Shown here: piece by piece, positions 11,411-23,749 of the stretch
Layout of the letters: each line of letters starts with the position of its first letter
How positions within the stretch are numbered: position 1 is the first letter of the stretch
DNA from: Pholiota molesta
Lineage: Eukaryota; Basidiomycota; Agaricomycetes; Agaricales; Strophariaceae
Direction: 5' to 3'
NCBI GenBank assembly: GCA_014925825.1
Contig: JACGCK010000002.1
Coordinates: forward strand, 558,001 to 622,000
Length of the DNA: 64,000 bases
Notes under the pieces: model-generated
The model's database searches: none
What the model saw: only the letters and a program-made list of their open reading frames with translations
Told to the model about the DNA's origin: nothing
Translations under genes and position numbers: made by a program

Positions 11411-12647
11411 CTAAACTTGGGCGGAGGAGATGTAGAACCATTTGGAAACTGAAGGCGAGACATGTTAGTACCGATGGAATAAGCAATAGCATATAATAAT
11501 GCGCACCCGAGGGGTCGATGGGGGCAGGCGGGCGAGCCGAGTGAGGGGGGAGGCTAGTGTAAGAGGGGTCATCCCTTCTGACAAAGCCAGTGGAGTTTTG
11601 GATAGTGATGTTACGACTGTGATCATACGTCGGCGTCAGCGTTCATGCAACATTGCGAAGGCGGGCTCACATGGAGAGATCGTAGCTGTTGGTTTTGGCG
11701 GGAGACTCGCCAGTGATCAGGCGGCGCCACGATTCGTGGCACTCGTGGATGATCTCCATAGCGTACTTCTTGTTTTTGGCCTCGCCAGAGAAGGCGAAGG
11801 TGTTCTCGGGCTTTCCATCGGGGATCTTGTAAATCCTATGGAGTCGTTAAATCAGACAAAACCCCTGAAAGTAAAAGGCAAAAAATTCGCCGTTAGAATA
11901 TATACTGACCTGAACCACTCATTGGTGGCACGAATGAGACCAGGCAGATGCCTCTCGACGTCCTCGATGTCATTGAGCTTGGACGCGAGGGGATCAAGGA
12001 CATCGACAACGATGACCTTCCAATCAGTCTCGCCCTCGTCGAGCAGGGCCATGATGCCGAGGACCTTGACTTGCTTAACCTGGCCAACATAGCCGATCTG
12101 CTCGCCGATTTCGCAGACATCGAGCGGATCGTTGTCGCCCTTGGCCTTGGTCTCAGCGTGTAGCTGGGTGGGGTCTTCCCAGGTCTAGAGATGAAAGATA
12201 AGACGATCAGTAAACGCAATTGAACGAGATCGGTGATGAGCCTGCCCACCTGGGGGAACGCGCCGTAGTTCCAGATGTAACCGTGGTGGGGGAAGCAGTT
12301 GCGGACGAAGCGCAGCTTGCCGCGCTTGATGTCCTGCTTGATGGGATTGAAGGGCTCCTCCTTGGAGATCTCCATCTTCGCGTTGGTCCAGCGGGGGACC
12401 TCGACGACCATGTTCAGGATGCCCTGGGTCTGGTCGGCGAAGAGAGGGATGTCGTGGAAGGGCGAGACGACGGCGCCATTCTGCTCGATGTAGACGCGAT
12501 GCTCTGCTCGATAGATAAGATCAGTGGCCAAGTAGCAGGGAAAAACCGGATACCGAGGGTGTTGGGGGCGCCGACGAGGCGTGGGGTGTACTCTGGGGAC
12601 GGTCAGCGATGTTTTGGGCGACGGCCAGGGAACTTACGGGAGGCCAT
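11411..12647 (-). CDS. IPP1: Inorganic pyrophosphatase, soluble family I
   Basis: Hydrolyses pyrophosphate to phosphate and so drives biosynthetic reactions; cytosolic in fungi. The family I metal-binding signature is present as DNDPLDVCE. Other family blocks are [60 protein letters not shown] and [23 protein letters not shown] at 12647 lies in a 10-nt first coding exon (MAS plus one base). Six or so short introns all rejoin in frame. The last small exon, ending at 11411, encodes [12 protein letters not shown], the usual C-terminal end of fungal enzymes. Length is about 290 residues, as expected. No break is seen, so the gene appears intact. Confidence 0.95.
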
Positions 12648-13246
12648 GGGTGGAGAAGAAGAAAGAAGGCGAAGTTGTTGTGAGAGACGGCTGACCGTGT
12701 TTGGCTTGGAGCCCATAGGGTAGCACGTAGGAAATCGGATGATACGCTGGAAATCCCCGTGTCAGCTCCTAACAACATCCCCTATCGTTTCCACTCACCT
12801 GCACCACTGTCTGTCCTCCGCCCCGACAGAGCCTCAACCCTGCGTTTTTATACATATTATTATTCCAACACAAACACACCAATGTCCGGCTTTGCCTCTG
12901 CCCGATTTTTTTCCACGCTTGCCAGGCGTTAGGGGTCCTCTTTACCCGTCCAATTGCTATTCATCGAGTTGCAACTGCAGCCTCAAGAAGTGCAGACTTA
13001 GGGGGAGTAAAAAATATGTATTGGTCGCTATGTGTGGTAGGAACTTTCAACCGATAGCAATGTGGGCAGCACACAGCAGTAGCATGGAAAATTATTGTTC
13101 ACTGTCGAATTTAGTAGCCATTCACCAGCACCCGTCTCTTACGGGCCTACGGCGTTGATGCCAAAACCCAGATTCTTCCGAGGACAAAAAGATTATATAT
13201 TAAGTTTGAGATTCTATAGGTACTATACATGGCGCATCGCATTGTC
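12648..13246. other. Intergenic: pyrophosphatase promoter and POM152 3' flank
   Basis: No supported gene. The part next to the pyrophosphatase start is C/T-rich in the sense of that gene, as expected for a strong fungal promoter and leader. The left part is the POM152 3' flank. Confidence 0.5.
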
Positions 13247-16200
13247 CTATTTGTGTTTTTCAGCCAGATCTGGTGGATAGCGACAGTATTTATCAGATAT
13301 CGAGGTTACAGTCCATGTGCCTGCGAGAAAAAATTAGCTTTGAAGCTTAAGTCTTGAAGATATCGCGTACCTTCAAGTGCTGAAAAGATGGAGTACTCCT
13401 TCGTTTGAACCCGGGAAACCGTGTGCGTCTCCAGCACCTTGCCGATGCCGCCTTTCTTTGGCGAGAGCTCGGAGCGCTGGTATGTGAAGTAAAGGGCGGC
13501 TCGCCGATAAGTGTGAAGATGATCTCAGCCTGGTCACCTGCAGTTCAAAAAACAATGACTTCAGCAAATTGTTGCTTGTATATATGCAAATGAACAGGAT
13601 AGAATCATGTATCATACCTTCGTGGATGTCCTGGAAGATTCGCTTCCCATGCCCAACCTGCGCCGAGGGTAATGCGTGTACCTGGAATCGGAGGTCTGTC
13701 ACCGAAGCCTTGCACATCTTCTGCTGGTGTGCGATACTCGTCACCGTGAACAGCCCAGGTTGCTGTTGCAGAACAGAGAACGGCGACGTCCTCGCCTCTT
13801 GTGTGTAGCTCTTGCCATTAACCTTGTATCTGCAAAAAACGCGTCAATACTCAGCCAAGACCAGCAAAACGGACTTAACGCACCCAACAGTCCATGGCGG
13901 TATGCCTCCAGCTGGAACTGGGTACATCACCCACACAAATATCCTCGCGGCGCTCAAATGGAATGATCGCTGCGGTCTCCGCCACGTCGAGCCAGATCGC
14001 GCGGAACATCGGATCCAGCGCCGCCTGCTCGCATCCAGACGCGTCTGTCACCTTCTCGATGCTCAGCAAGTGCGGGCCAATCGCATTGAACGTATAAGTC
14101 GGGATGTCGAGGCGCCATGTATTTGTCGGCACCACGATCGTACGCATCTCGACATGGCTTGCTGCGATATTCTTGATCGCGAGAACAACGGTAAACGGCG
14201 GCACACCCGCAAGCTGGATAACCCCATCTCCCGAAGTCAGGTCGAGCGGGACGAGTGCATCGTGCAGGCAGTACCCGAGGCGATTGCGGTTCTTGAACCT
14301 CGCAGAGGGACGAAGCGAGACTTGCTGTTCGAAGAGCAGCCGCTGCGAGCGCGGGATGGGCCTGTCCTTGGATGCGGATAAGGGGTATGCGGCGTCGCCG
14401 ATCTGCTTCACTTCGTAATACACTCTCCCGGGGATATTGGTTTGCAACTGGAATCGCGTTCGGGGCTGGATGCTGTTGAAGATAGGCTGGCCCATGATCT
14501 TACTTCCACCAGTGTCGGTATTTTGTGCAATGTTGTACATGATCTGGAAAGGAGGACGCCCTTCAAGGAAGAAATCAAAAAGAGGGTTGGAGGGGCTCGC
14601 AATGAAACCATACCTGTCAAGTCAAGGTCGACATGATCATTTACGCCCTCGCAAATTGGATGAAGGATATAAGAGCCATTGTATGCATCACGGGTAGCTT
14701 CAGTCGAGGAAGACAATTTCGCCGAGGGTCTTGGAATCCATTCGACTGTATACGTTGACGCATCAGGTGCCACAACGCCTGGACATTGGGAGTCGGTAAC
14801 CTATGAAAAAATAATTATTCAACTGTGCAATTAGTTATGTCTCGTACTTGCCGCAAGGATCTCGTATAGGCCGTCATCCATGACCTGAATGTTAGCATTA
14901 CGATCAAAGAAAGTGTTCTCCATCACAGCGCCGGATTGATGTCTTTTGTATGTTACATGCCATGGCTGTAGAGAAATGGAGGAAATGTCAGCTGTCATCA
15001 AGCAAAGGAAATGATCTGCATACCCCGTCACCAGTCAAACGAAGAGGCAGATTGGCCCTTCATTTTCAGTGACCACAACTTTTCGTTCTTCTGGTTTACC
15101 ATAGAATTGTACGGTTGGCTACATGCGTTTCATGAGAGCTGATCCCTGGTCACATCATATGCATAACGTACCACAACCCTTTTACCTTGACCTCAATTCC
15201 TGGAACCGATATAGGACGTTTGCACTTCGAAGCATCTTCCACGCTGACTAGAAGCAGGTGATTAACGAGCTCATCTTAATCAACAACGTTACTTACCGAG
15301 GTCGATCTCGAAACTTCCACCATTCTTCTGGAGTTCTTTAGGAATTGCGATTTGAACCGTTTTTCGGGGTTCCTCGATCCCTTGAATCGGGATAGTTTCA
15401 GCTTGTTGAGGGCCGATTACTTGCATTTCAAGGTTCCACGGGCCAGTTCCCTAGATAATGGATATAATCAGCCGAGTACTACCTTAGCAATGGTCGGACC
15501 CACCCTCAAATCGACAGTAATGTCAACAGTATCGCCGGAACAACTGCTGACAATCTTCTTGCCTCTGCCCGACCCATGCTCAGCGGCGAAATCAGCAGAA
15601 GCAAGCGGATGTATCATCTGATCAATGCTTGGACCTTTCAGTTCCACCTTTTTGTAGTTTGCATCGCTGATAGCAGTAAACGTGAATACATAGTGTCCGC
15701 TGCGCTCGGGTTGAAGAGTCAATTCTGCCCGAGATGAACTGAAGCTCTTCGAGATTTCACGGACGGGTTCGTTGTCGCGGTGCATACGGTAGTAGATCTG
15801 GAATGGAGGAGTTCCATGGAGCACAAGGGAAGCAGAGACACCTGTATCTCCTGAGCTGTACAAATAATTAGATAAATTATTAGCAGAAAGGAAAGATTTA
15901 CCATTCGTGTATACGTTTCCATTCAATTTCGGCTGTAGGGTAAGGTTTCTGAATGACCTTGCAAGTGTCTGGAGCGAGAACAGTTCCGGTGCAATACTAC
16001 ATCAAATGAAAAGGTGAGGAATAGTTATTGGACATAATTACATACGAACCTTTCCTTTGATCCCAACGATTTTATAGTCTCCTGGAGTGGCTACACGGAA
16101 AGCCAGATTTGTATCGTCAGCTTGGGCCTTGAGAGTTTTCTTCCATCCTTTGGAGCGTTTGCTTTTGACATCGCCGTCCGTAGGTGGTTGGTAAGCTAGG

Positions 16201-17856
16201 CTGATATCTATTGGTGCGTCAAAAGCGTCGATGTGCGTCGTTCGAATATTGATGTTCGCGTCAGACCCGATTAGAAGAGAAGCAGGAGTGTCAGAGCTAC
16301 ATTGACCAAAAGAAACAGAGGGTTTTTGGAGGACCACAAATGACCTTGTTGTCTTTGTTTTGCTGAAGGAATTCATGTCGGACGAAGGAGCTTCGATGCC
16401 CACGCGAACAGTGTTTCCAACACCGTCCGTGATTTCCTCGAGGGCATATAGATAAGCGCCAGGATTTTCCAGAGAAATGCTCAAAGGAACTGTCACATAT
16501 TGGGGGCTTGGAACTCGAGCAATGATCGAAGAAGTTGTAAGAGAAGTCTTATCCATGACATGTGTAGTTTGCAATTCCTCATTGTGGACCTGGCTATGAT
16601 CATCTTTATGATCACCTTCGATACCTTCCACCAAAAATTGTTCCTGGCGCCCGTTGATCGTTCTAAGCCATCGAAGGCTCAGAGGTGGTACTCCTTGTAC
16701 GTTGATTTTCAACTGTGTATCGAGCTCCTGACCAGCGCATCGGATGGGTTCCAATGCAGATCCTTCGTCTTTTGCGAACTCCACCTGCGGGCACGGTACT
16801 ACCACGGCTTCTGAGATCACTAGTCTGGCATCCGCATTGGATTGATCAAATACACGCTCCAGACGCACAATTCCAGGGCGATTAAGCGAAATATATGCCA
16901 TGGACTCTGTAAGCTGTAGTGTAGAGCTCGCGTTCGTATCGTCGTCGTCGTCGTCGTCGTATTCATCATAGTCGTCACCCGCTCGAGGAGTTGGAGTGGG
17001 ATGGGTGATAAGCGGAAGCTGAGTCTGTGATATGCTTTTAAGATCCCTCGCACTTATATCATGAATTTCGATCTTTCCTCTTGAGCCATTGTCCAGGTAT
17101 CCGAGAGGTGTTAAGGAATATTTCAATCCGGCAATGTTGGTGTTGTTCAGAACGACTGGAACAAGGACGAAATTGTTGGAAGGCGATAGGCAGAATTTGA
17201 GATTTTGTGGGTTAAGGTGGGCAGTACTGATTGGGGACATTCGTACTGTGTGCTGGCCAAGCAGATGTGAATCTCTTAGATTGGCCGTAGATGATATAAG
17301 GCCAAAGGTTAGAATTGCAAGGAAATCTCGAATGCTGGTTGCTTCTGCAGTTGGGGATACATCTAATTTGACGGATCGTCAGCGGTACAGAGAAATTTAT
17401 TTACATGCATACCTGGAAACCCTGACCCGAATCCAACACTGCCTCCCAACAATGCAGAAGCATTGACACTAATGCCTCCAAACATAACAGCATCCAGAAA
17501 CCATAGAGTCCCAATTTGCAAGACTAGAGCGGCCTTGCTGTATTGAAGCCTGGGTATCCGTAGTTGTGATAATAACACACAGTAAACGAAGTCGACCAGC
17601 AGCCATTTCCGACATATGGCCATACGGTCATCTCCCGACGCGAGTGCCCAGACAAAATCCAGGATTTTGATGGACTGAGGCAGGACGAGTAAATTAGCAC
17701 CTTAAAAAATGGTAGATGGGGTTTGCTTGCCTGACAAAGAAGGCCAAAACTCAGATAATAGAGTCTTTGTGACGGAACATCGAGGTATTTTTCGGGTATC
17801 AAGGGGTTTGATGCTGGAGTTTTTGTTGGAGGATTAGGAGGGGATGAGGTGGCCAT
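13247..17856 (-). CDS. POM152: Nuclear pore membrane glycoprotein POM152
   Basis: POM152 anchors the nuclear pore complex in the pore membrane. The N-terminal part faces the cytosol and pore; the long C-terminal part lies in the perinuclear lumen and forms Ig-like repeats (family knowledge). ATG at 17856 starts MATSSPPNPPTKTPASNPLI and PEKYLDVPSQRLYYLSFGLL. Three hydrophobic segments follow within about 130 residues (one ends in QIGTLWFLDAVMFGG). Recognisable family blocks are LGQHTVRMSPISTAHLNP, NNTNIAGLKYSLTPLGYLDN, repeated beta domains with GVPPF-type motifs, and the end EYSIFSALEG plus TWTVTSISDKYCRYPP. The stop is at 13247-13249. The last Ig-like domain has a frame break at AA 13487-13488 (plus strand), as if one base were missing: the frame before reads IFTLIGEPPFT and YQRSELSPKK resumes after. 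A D-rich stretch comes from a TCG/GAC microsatellite at 16939-16959. Confidence 0.93.
16939..16959. repeat. TCG trinucleotide microsatellite (seven units) in POM152
   Basis: Seven tandem TCG units. On the minus strand they encode a run of aspartates inside an acidic DDYDEYDDDD segment of the lumenal region. Confidence 0.9.
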
Positions 17857-18740
17857 AACAAGGCACAAGGAGACTTAAGATGCTCTTCTAAAAGTGTGGA
17901 AGAGGTGTTGCCGCGAAGATGAAATAACACGCCGAGTGGCGGTAAAACAGAGGAAGCAATTTCCTCAAAGCAACCCCGAATTTGCTTATGTCGATCCCTA
18001 CGATTTTATTCCACGAATTGGACGCGATATATCTCCAAGACTAACTTATTCGCGTAGTTGGAGCCAGGTATAATCTAGAGCTATGGCGTTGGCGGAAGGT
18101 GAATGGCGGTAGGAGGCAGCAACCTCTACGCGCCAAACACTAAAAGTCCATTGTTTTACCAGGCTGTCAACCACGTGACCGCTCAAAATATCTTATCTGA
18201 TAATTCAGTGCCACTGACTGTAGGTGTCGTTTTCTCCCCATTTCACTTCGTGGTGCAATCCAAGTTCATAATTCAGATAGATCCTTATAAACATATATAG
18301 TCGTAAATTGAAATACTGCAAGTGACCAGCAACTCGACAATGGCGTACTTTCCCGATTCTGATCCAGTCTGGATCGAAGTTGAAATAAGATTATTTAGTT
18401 AATTATGATAACTTTATCTGACTCGTTATTTCGTTCTCAGCTCGTATGGTCTAACCGGCATAGTCCTCTTTCTCAGCTATCTCTGTCAAACCTTGTCCGG
18501 TGACAAAGGCCTGACGAGCGCCTATTCTGTTTGTTATCGATTCATCCCCATCGATAAGTTTTACTCCCACACTTGCCAGTTGTCTGCCATTCTCAGTGAG
18601 TCGTGGACTCTTTGTTTGACTCGGTACAGCCGCAACGAGCGCCGAGCATTGACTTATGGGCATTTGGCTTCTCCAGGCTCTATAAAAAGGAGTACCTGCA
18701 TTACAGGGCATCAATTCTTTCTTGCTTCAGTCCCACCATC
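17857..18740. other. Divergent promoter region of POM152 and the RNase III-like gene
   Basis: About 880 bp between two divergent start codons. No gene is supported. It contains the TATA-like element at 18681 and a C/T-rich leader just before ATG 18741. Confidence 0.55.
18681..18688 (+). promoter_or_regulatory. TATA box of the RNase III-like gene
   Basis: TATAAAAA lies 53-60 bp upstream of ATG 18741 and is followed by a pyrimidine-rich leader (ttctttcttgcttcag). This is a good match to a fungal TATA element at a plausible distance. Confidence 0.6.
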
Positions 18741-19757
18741 ATGTCTGGTCTTCCGCCCCTCCCCAAGATTGAAGGTGACATCGATCTCATGCTCGATGTC
18801 TATACTCATTCCTCTCTACGCATGCCCGAAACGCCAATGAATGATGACTACGGTGATACTCCCCGTCTCAGGGAACTAGGCCAGAGGGTGCTTGAGCTTG
18901 TTGTCACATACCACCTTTTCAATGAGCGCCCGATGCTCAGACAAGATGAGATTCAGGTGGGTACTCATTTGTCGCCGATAAGAAACCTTCGCCAATTATC
19001 TCACAGACGAAAAGGGAATACATCCTCGCCGATACTAACATTGATCTGTGGTTGAAACAATACGGGCTGAAGGACAAATTACGTGCGGCACCTTTGGTTC
19101 ACAACGACGTGATGAGTGATGCCAAAGTGAGTCGATTGGTCTGAAAAGAAATAAATCTCATGCAGTCACAGGAAATGTCCACCTTCTTTTACATCTATGT
19201 TGGCGCTTTATACACCCGCAATGGCCTGACAACCGTGCAGAATTGGATTTCACAGCTTATTGACCCTGTTGCAAATGTTAACCCTCCTGGCGGTCCCCAA
19301 CCTGCGTTTGGCGGAACTTACCATTCACAGACGAGCCCACCACAGGGAGGTTATTATACTCCACCTCAGCCCGCCTACGCACAACCTCAATCTCAGTATT
19401 TTCCTCCGCCCCCTCCTTCGAATAACCCGCCCCCTTTGCCTTCAAGCCCAACTCCTTATAGTCATGGACCGGCATCTACGCTGAGCCTCGTCACGTTGGC
19501 ACTTGTGAACCAGACAGCTGCACAAAGAAGCATCGCAGTCACTTATCCTGCTGAACAAACCGGACCCCCCATCAACCAACCTGGACAGTGAAATGTTGCA
19601 GTAAGTGTTCTGTCTTCAATCTCTCGTCGTTCTTCTACATCTCATCAATCTAGTGAATGGTCAAGAATACGGCCGCGGTACAGGCAAAAGTCAGAAGATT
19701 GCCAAGGAAGAAGCAGCCAGGCAGGCATGGGCGGCAATGGGATGGGGACCTACCTAG
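18741..19757 (+). CDS. RNase III-like domain protein with C-terminal dsRNA-binding domain, altered catalytic motif
   Basis: The N-terminal 170 residues resemble an RNase III fold: SLRMPETPMNDDYGDTPRLR, then ELGQRVLELVVTYHLFNERP, then ILADTNIDLW and FYIYVGALYTRNGL. In active enzymes the signature is ERLEFLGD; here the position of the catalytic Asp is Gln (LGQ), so cleavage activity is doubtful. A Pro/Gln/Tyr-rich linker follows. A C-terminal dsRBD shows LVNQTAAQRSIAVTYPAEQT, then NGQEYGRGTGKSQKIAKEEA and ARQAWAAMGW. Introns lie near 18958-19006, 19127-19170 and 19601-19652. A frame break at C6 (19565-19570) splits the dsRBD as if one C were missing. The layout recalls mitochondrial ribosomal mL44-type proteins, but no transit peptide is evident. 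The role is unknown. Confidence 0.75.
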
Positions 19758-20138
19758 TCAATCATGGATGACACCTAGAGCCCTCTTCCATCGCCGATCT
19801 TGCATGATGCATCCTCTAGATGCTTTACATTCGGAAGAGAACTAGGTGCATATTTCTCCTTTCATCTCTCTCTTATCTTTGTACAACACTATATGGTTCT
19901 CTTTTGCCCTTACCTCATTTGACTGGTCTGTATAGATAAACTCGACTCACTGTTGGCATCCCCATCTGTATATACTTGATGTATGGGCTGCTGGTATTGA
20001 TTCGAGTTTATCATATTATAGTGCCGGAAGCAAGTCGGAAGTCACATTCACAATGAACGTTGGACACTCGCTCAAAAATGTTATGTCAATGTGGACTTAG
20101 TATTACAGTTGTAAAACAAGATACATAGCAAATGAAAA
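19758..20138. other. Convergent 3' flanks
   Basis: Lies between the RNase III-like gene and the thioredoxin gene, which converge. AT-rich, with nothing gene-like seen. Confidence 0.5.
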
Positions 20139-20893
20139 TCAACCCAGGTACCAGAATAGTAGATAGAGAGCCCCAAGGCCAAACAACACTTTGAGCTGTG
20201 GATCAATATTAGTAAGACCTGCAGAGGCCTTGTCCAGCGTCTGCTTGACTTCGCCGACAACATCTGGCGGAGCAGGTGCACCACCCAACGTTTGTCCTTT
20301 CCCAGTGAATGCGGCAGTTGAAGCCGTTGATTGGCTTGCATGTCTGCGAAGCGTAGTTTCGAGAGCTCTACAAGGTCCGTAACCGTAAACCAAGAAGTCT
20401 TGATTCATGATATGGAAGCAACATACGATCTGTCTGCTCCCCTCACTTGGTCAATTTTAGTGGTCCCTCTCAGGAAGACGAAAGTTGGCCTGGCAAGGAT
20501 GGTTCCCGGTCAAAGTCCAGGTCGACGGTCAATTGACGTGCATTACTCACATGGCCGAGACCGAATATTTCTGGGCAACATCGGTGGCCACATCGACATC
20601 GCATTTCAGGAAGTTGACGTTCTTGTACTGTCTTGAGAGCGCCTCAAAGGTCGGTGCAATTGCATGACAAGGACCACACCTAAAGTAGTGCTTGACTTGA
20701 GAAGAGGCCAGGAGTACAGAAGAGTGCTCGGCCTTACCACGTCGCGTGGAAATCAATGACCTAAAGCAAGTATTAGTACATACAACGAGGATGCTCATAA
20801 AAAGGTGCTACGTACGGAGACCTTGTCCTTTGATTGGGACAAGATTCCGCCCAGTTGGGAGAGAGAAGATATGTGGGTGATGGTGGTACTCAT
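20139..20893 (-). CDS. Thioredoxin-domain protein with C-terminal membrane segment
   Basis: A thioredoxin reduces protein disulfides through a CxxC pair. From ATG at 20893 (MSTTITHISSLSQLGGILSQ), splicing gives [20 protein letters not shown] with an intact WCGPC active site; an intron splits the Trp codon. It continues with NVNFLKCDVDVATDVAQKYS and VSAMPTFVFLRGTTKIDQVR. The cis-Pro (MPTF) is present. After the domain comes a linker of about 45 residues and a hydrophobic end (VLFGLGALYLLFWYLG), suggesting a C-terminal tail anchor or transmembrane helix. This is unlike classic Trx1, so a membrane-bound (ER or mitochondrial outer membrane) thioredoxin is inferred. The start is 306 bp from the divergent transporter gene. 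Confidence 0.85.
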
Positions 20894-21199
20894 TGGAAGA
20901 AGGTATAGAGGCTGTCACTGCAAGTGGTGAGTAAGATCAGTACACGGCGGAGCACGGGCCGCTGCTATTCAACTCTGTTTGTCTGCTTGTGGCTTCCGCC
21001 TCAAGAAGCAACAAATGACGGGGGGTATTATACCTTGACTTCCGAGTCAACTGTCTGTCCTCATCATGGCGGCTTGGGTCCAAATCACAAACTTGTTTCT
21101 TTCAGTCCAACAGGCTCCCAACTCCCAGAGTCCTTCAAATCGAATAACTCATCCACGCAAGTCGATTAAACCGCTCGAAGAAACATCCACGACTGCCTG
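20894..21199. promoter_or_regulatory. Short bidirectional promoter between thioredoxin and CorA-like genes
   Basis: Only 306 bp separate two divergent start codons, so both promoters must lie here. No strong TATA element was seen. Confidence 0.5.
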
Positions 21200-23749
21200 A
21201 TGTCTGCCTCAAGAAGTAGCGGCGATCCTGGAGCATCCAGCGAAGCCCTACTGAGGACGTACGAGACAGCTGAGCAGGATGGGAACGAATGTCACCACGA
21301 GTTTGACTTGCATATAGGTGCAGAACCAGGCGTGGACCCGCTCAGCGAGAGATCAAACACCGGATACACCCACTTCAGGCAGGACTGTGCCATTGATATC
21401 ATTGATTATAAACGCGACGACGTTAAATTCCGCCGTTTTAACAATGAAGGACTTATCAACCTGATGAAGGAGTCCGGTCCGGTCCGAGGGAACATTCCGA
21501 CAACACACAGAAACCTCACCCCATGCAGATGGTTCGGTGGATTAATATTGGCGGTATCGATTGGGCAGTGCTAAGTGCTGTTGCAGTTAGGTACAGTACG
21601 TGTGTTTTATAACCACCTAACTGCGATACATAGTGACGAAATTTTCGACATAGAGTTACATTCACTTGCCTTGGAGGACATTCTTCACGAACAGGGAAAC
21701 AACCATTCCAAGGCGGACTATTATCCAGGACACCTGTTTATTCGTATTCTATCTCACACAGTGGAGTTGACAGAGCTTGAAGACAAAGTCGAAGGTTTTG
21801 ACTCTTCTGCATCATACACACCTCTCACCAAACTCGTCCCAGGGAGCCAGCCAACAGGTATGGATTTGGAGCAGGGCGGATACCCCCGCTAGAAAGTGTA
21901 AAGAATGTGTTATTTGTGAAACATACGCCGGAAATAATGACACCATTTCCACAGGCCTTTAGTAGCCACGAGACGGCGAACAATAATCATAAAACGCATA
22001 TCCTTACGCCGGCTTTTCATTCCCCTCTAAACAAAAGGATGACCGGATTAAGTGGATTGGGAGGACTGGTAAATCCACCTTTTGATTCTTGTTGTAAATC
22101 ATATTCACAACCATCTTTGACTGCGAATGCAGGCCAGAGAAAGCACGAAGGCTATTGAGTTCTTAAAGAAAGGTGATCTTGTTGCAGTTAAGCGCGAACC
22201 CATATTTATATTCCTATTGCCCGATGGTTAGTTTCCAGCTTATATCAATTGCATACACTTACTTGGATCCGGAATGGTATAGGCACCGTCATCTCGATTT
22301 GCAACACCCCAAGCCTTGAGTTCACCCAGCCGATCAAAGACCGCCTTCATTTACATGATTCCATCCTTCGTGTCTCGGAAGACGCATCACTTCTTGTTGA
22401 AGCGCTTCTGGATCTTGGTAAGTATATATCATTATTGCGACCTTGGTTTTATGCTTGAGGCTTACCTTATTCGTGGCAACGGTGATCAGTGGTCGATCAC
22501 ATCCTCGAAGTTGTTGACGAATACCAGATCAAGCTCAGCGGATTGGAACACGATATCCTCCTCCGCCCCGCGATGCGGAGTGTCCGCAGCTGTAGGCATT
22601 TCTATTCTATTTCGATGCTGGGGATTCAAGGTTAATGTCACTTAATTAATTTAGTGCATATCCTTTCCGGGGATCTGACCTTGAAAAAGCGCACGTTGGA
22701 TCCAATCAGGACGATGATTAACGGTTTACGGAACGATGATCTTCAACGTTGTCAAGCGTTGGCAAACAATCTAGCGAAAGAGAATTGCAGTCGGGATGAA
22801 GACGAGGTTGCTGATGCAAAGAAGGGGGGGAAACTGCCATCTCAAGGTTCCGTGGTCCAGGCTGACGCAGGAAAGAATGCAGAACCGCAGCTTGTACCCG
22901 ATGATGGTTATTTTAGTTTCCAGTCCAAAATGTACATGGTCAGTTCATCGTTTGATGCTGCAATGAGGGGAGTTTACTGACACACATATCTTATGAAGGC
23001 TGATGTGGCCGACCATATGGGTTTTGCGCTTAGTAGCCTTGATATGTTCAGTGCTATATCAGAGCATGCGCTAAATTATGCATTCAATGTGCATCGCTGT
23101 TCTCAGATGTCGGGTGTTTCAAATACTGATACTCTCACAGACTGCTTCGTATGATATGAATGTCACAATGTACGTCGGGCACTTGAAGTTCCGCTCTAAA
23201 AAACTAACTGCTCGCCGCTGCATATAGGAATCGACTAACAATAATTTCGATCGTCTTCTTACCTTTGACGCTATTAACCGGATATTTCGTATGTCTTGCA
23301 TTTATCAAAGACCCTTTAGAATTGATACTATGTGAAATGGCAGGGCATGAATTTCGCTGATTTTGGAGTGTTGAAAATAACTCGGATCTCTTGTACGCTT
23401 TCCGTTTGTCTTTAGATTCTATTCCCAACTAAGTGTATCGCGTACATCATAGCTTTTGGGAAGTTGCCATCCCGGTAATGCTTGTCCTCATCCCGCTTGT
23501 GATGTACAGGGATGTCAAAAATTTCGTTCGGTACTTATTACGGCGCGAGGATTCGCGCCGGGTTGTGGAGCAACTTAGGTGAGTTGAGGAACGGGCGAAT
23601 AGTCATTTGTGTGGTTCATGGTTAGATCTCATCCGATGGTTCTGTAGGCACGGCGAAAGCTTGATTGATTGGAGTCTTGGAGGGTATGTGCAGCATTACA
23701 GGACATTGGGTCTCAAGGCGTGCTTTGCGTAAATAGATGTTTGACATAG
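21200..23749 (+). CDS. CorA-family Mg2+ transporter, fungal type
   Basis: CorA/Alr/Mnr2 proteins move Mg2+ across membranes as pentamers with two C-terminal helices and a GMN pore motif. The GMN is seen at the end of helix 1 (PLTLLTGYFGMNFADFGVLK), split by an intron within TYFG|MN. Helix 2 follows (MLVLIPLVMYRDVKNF). Upstream cytosolic blocks are NIGGIDWAVLSAVAV, HSLALEDILHEQG, SKADYYPGHLFIRIL, PIFIFLLPDGTVISICNTPS and SEHALNYAFN. About ten short introns rejoin in frame; the last exon ends with TAG 23747-23749. Near 21487-21533 the frame changes. Either a 47-nt intron (GTCCGA...GCAG, weak donor) is present or a base is missing. The substrate is inferred from the family. Confidence 0.87.

Noticed and set aside
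12220..12723. 167-codon plus-strand frame opposite the pyrophosphatase gene
   Set aside because: It covers pyrophosphatase exons and introns on the other strand; the pyrophosphatase motifs are decisive.
13812..14381. 189-codon plus-strand frame opposite POM152
   Set aside because: It is antisense to the well-supported POM152 coding exons, so it is a shadow.
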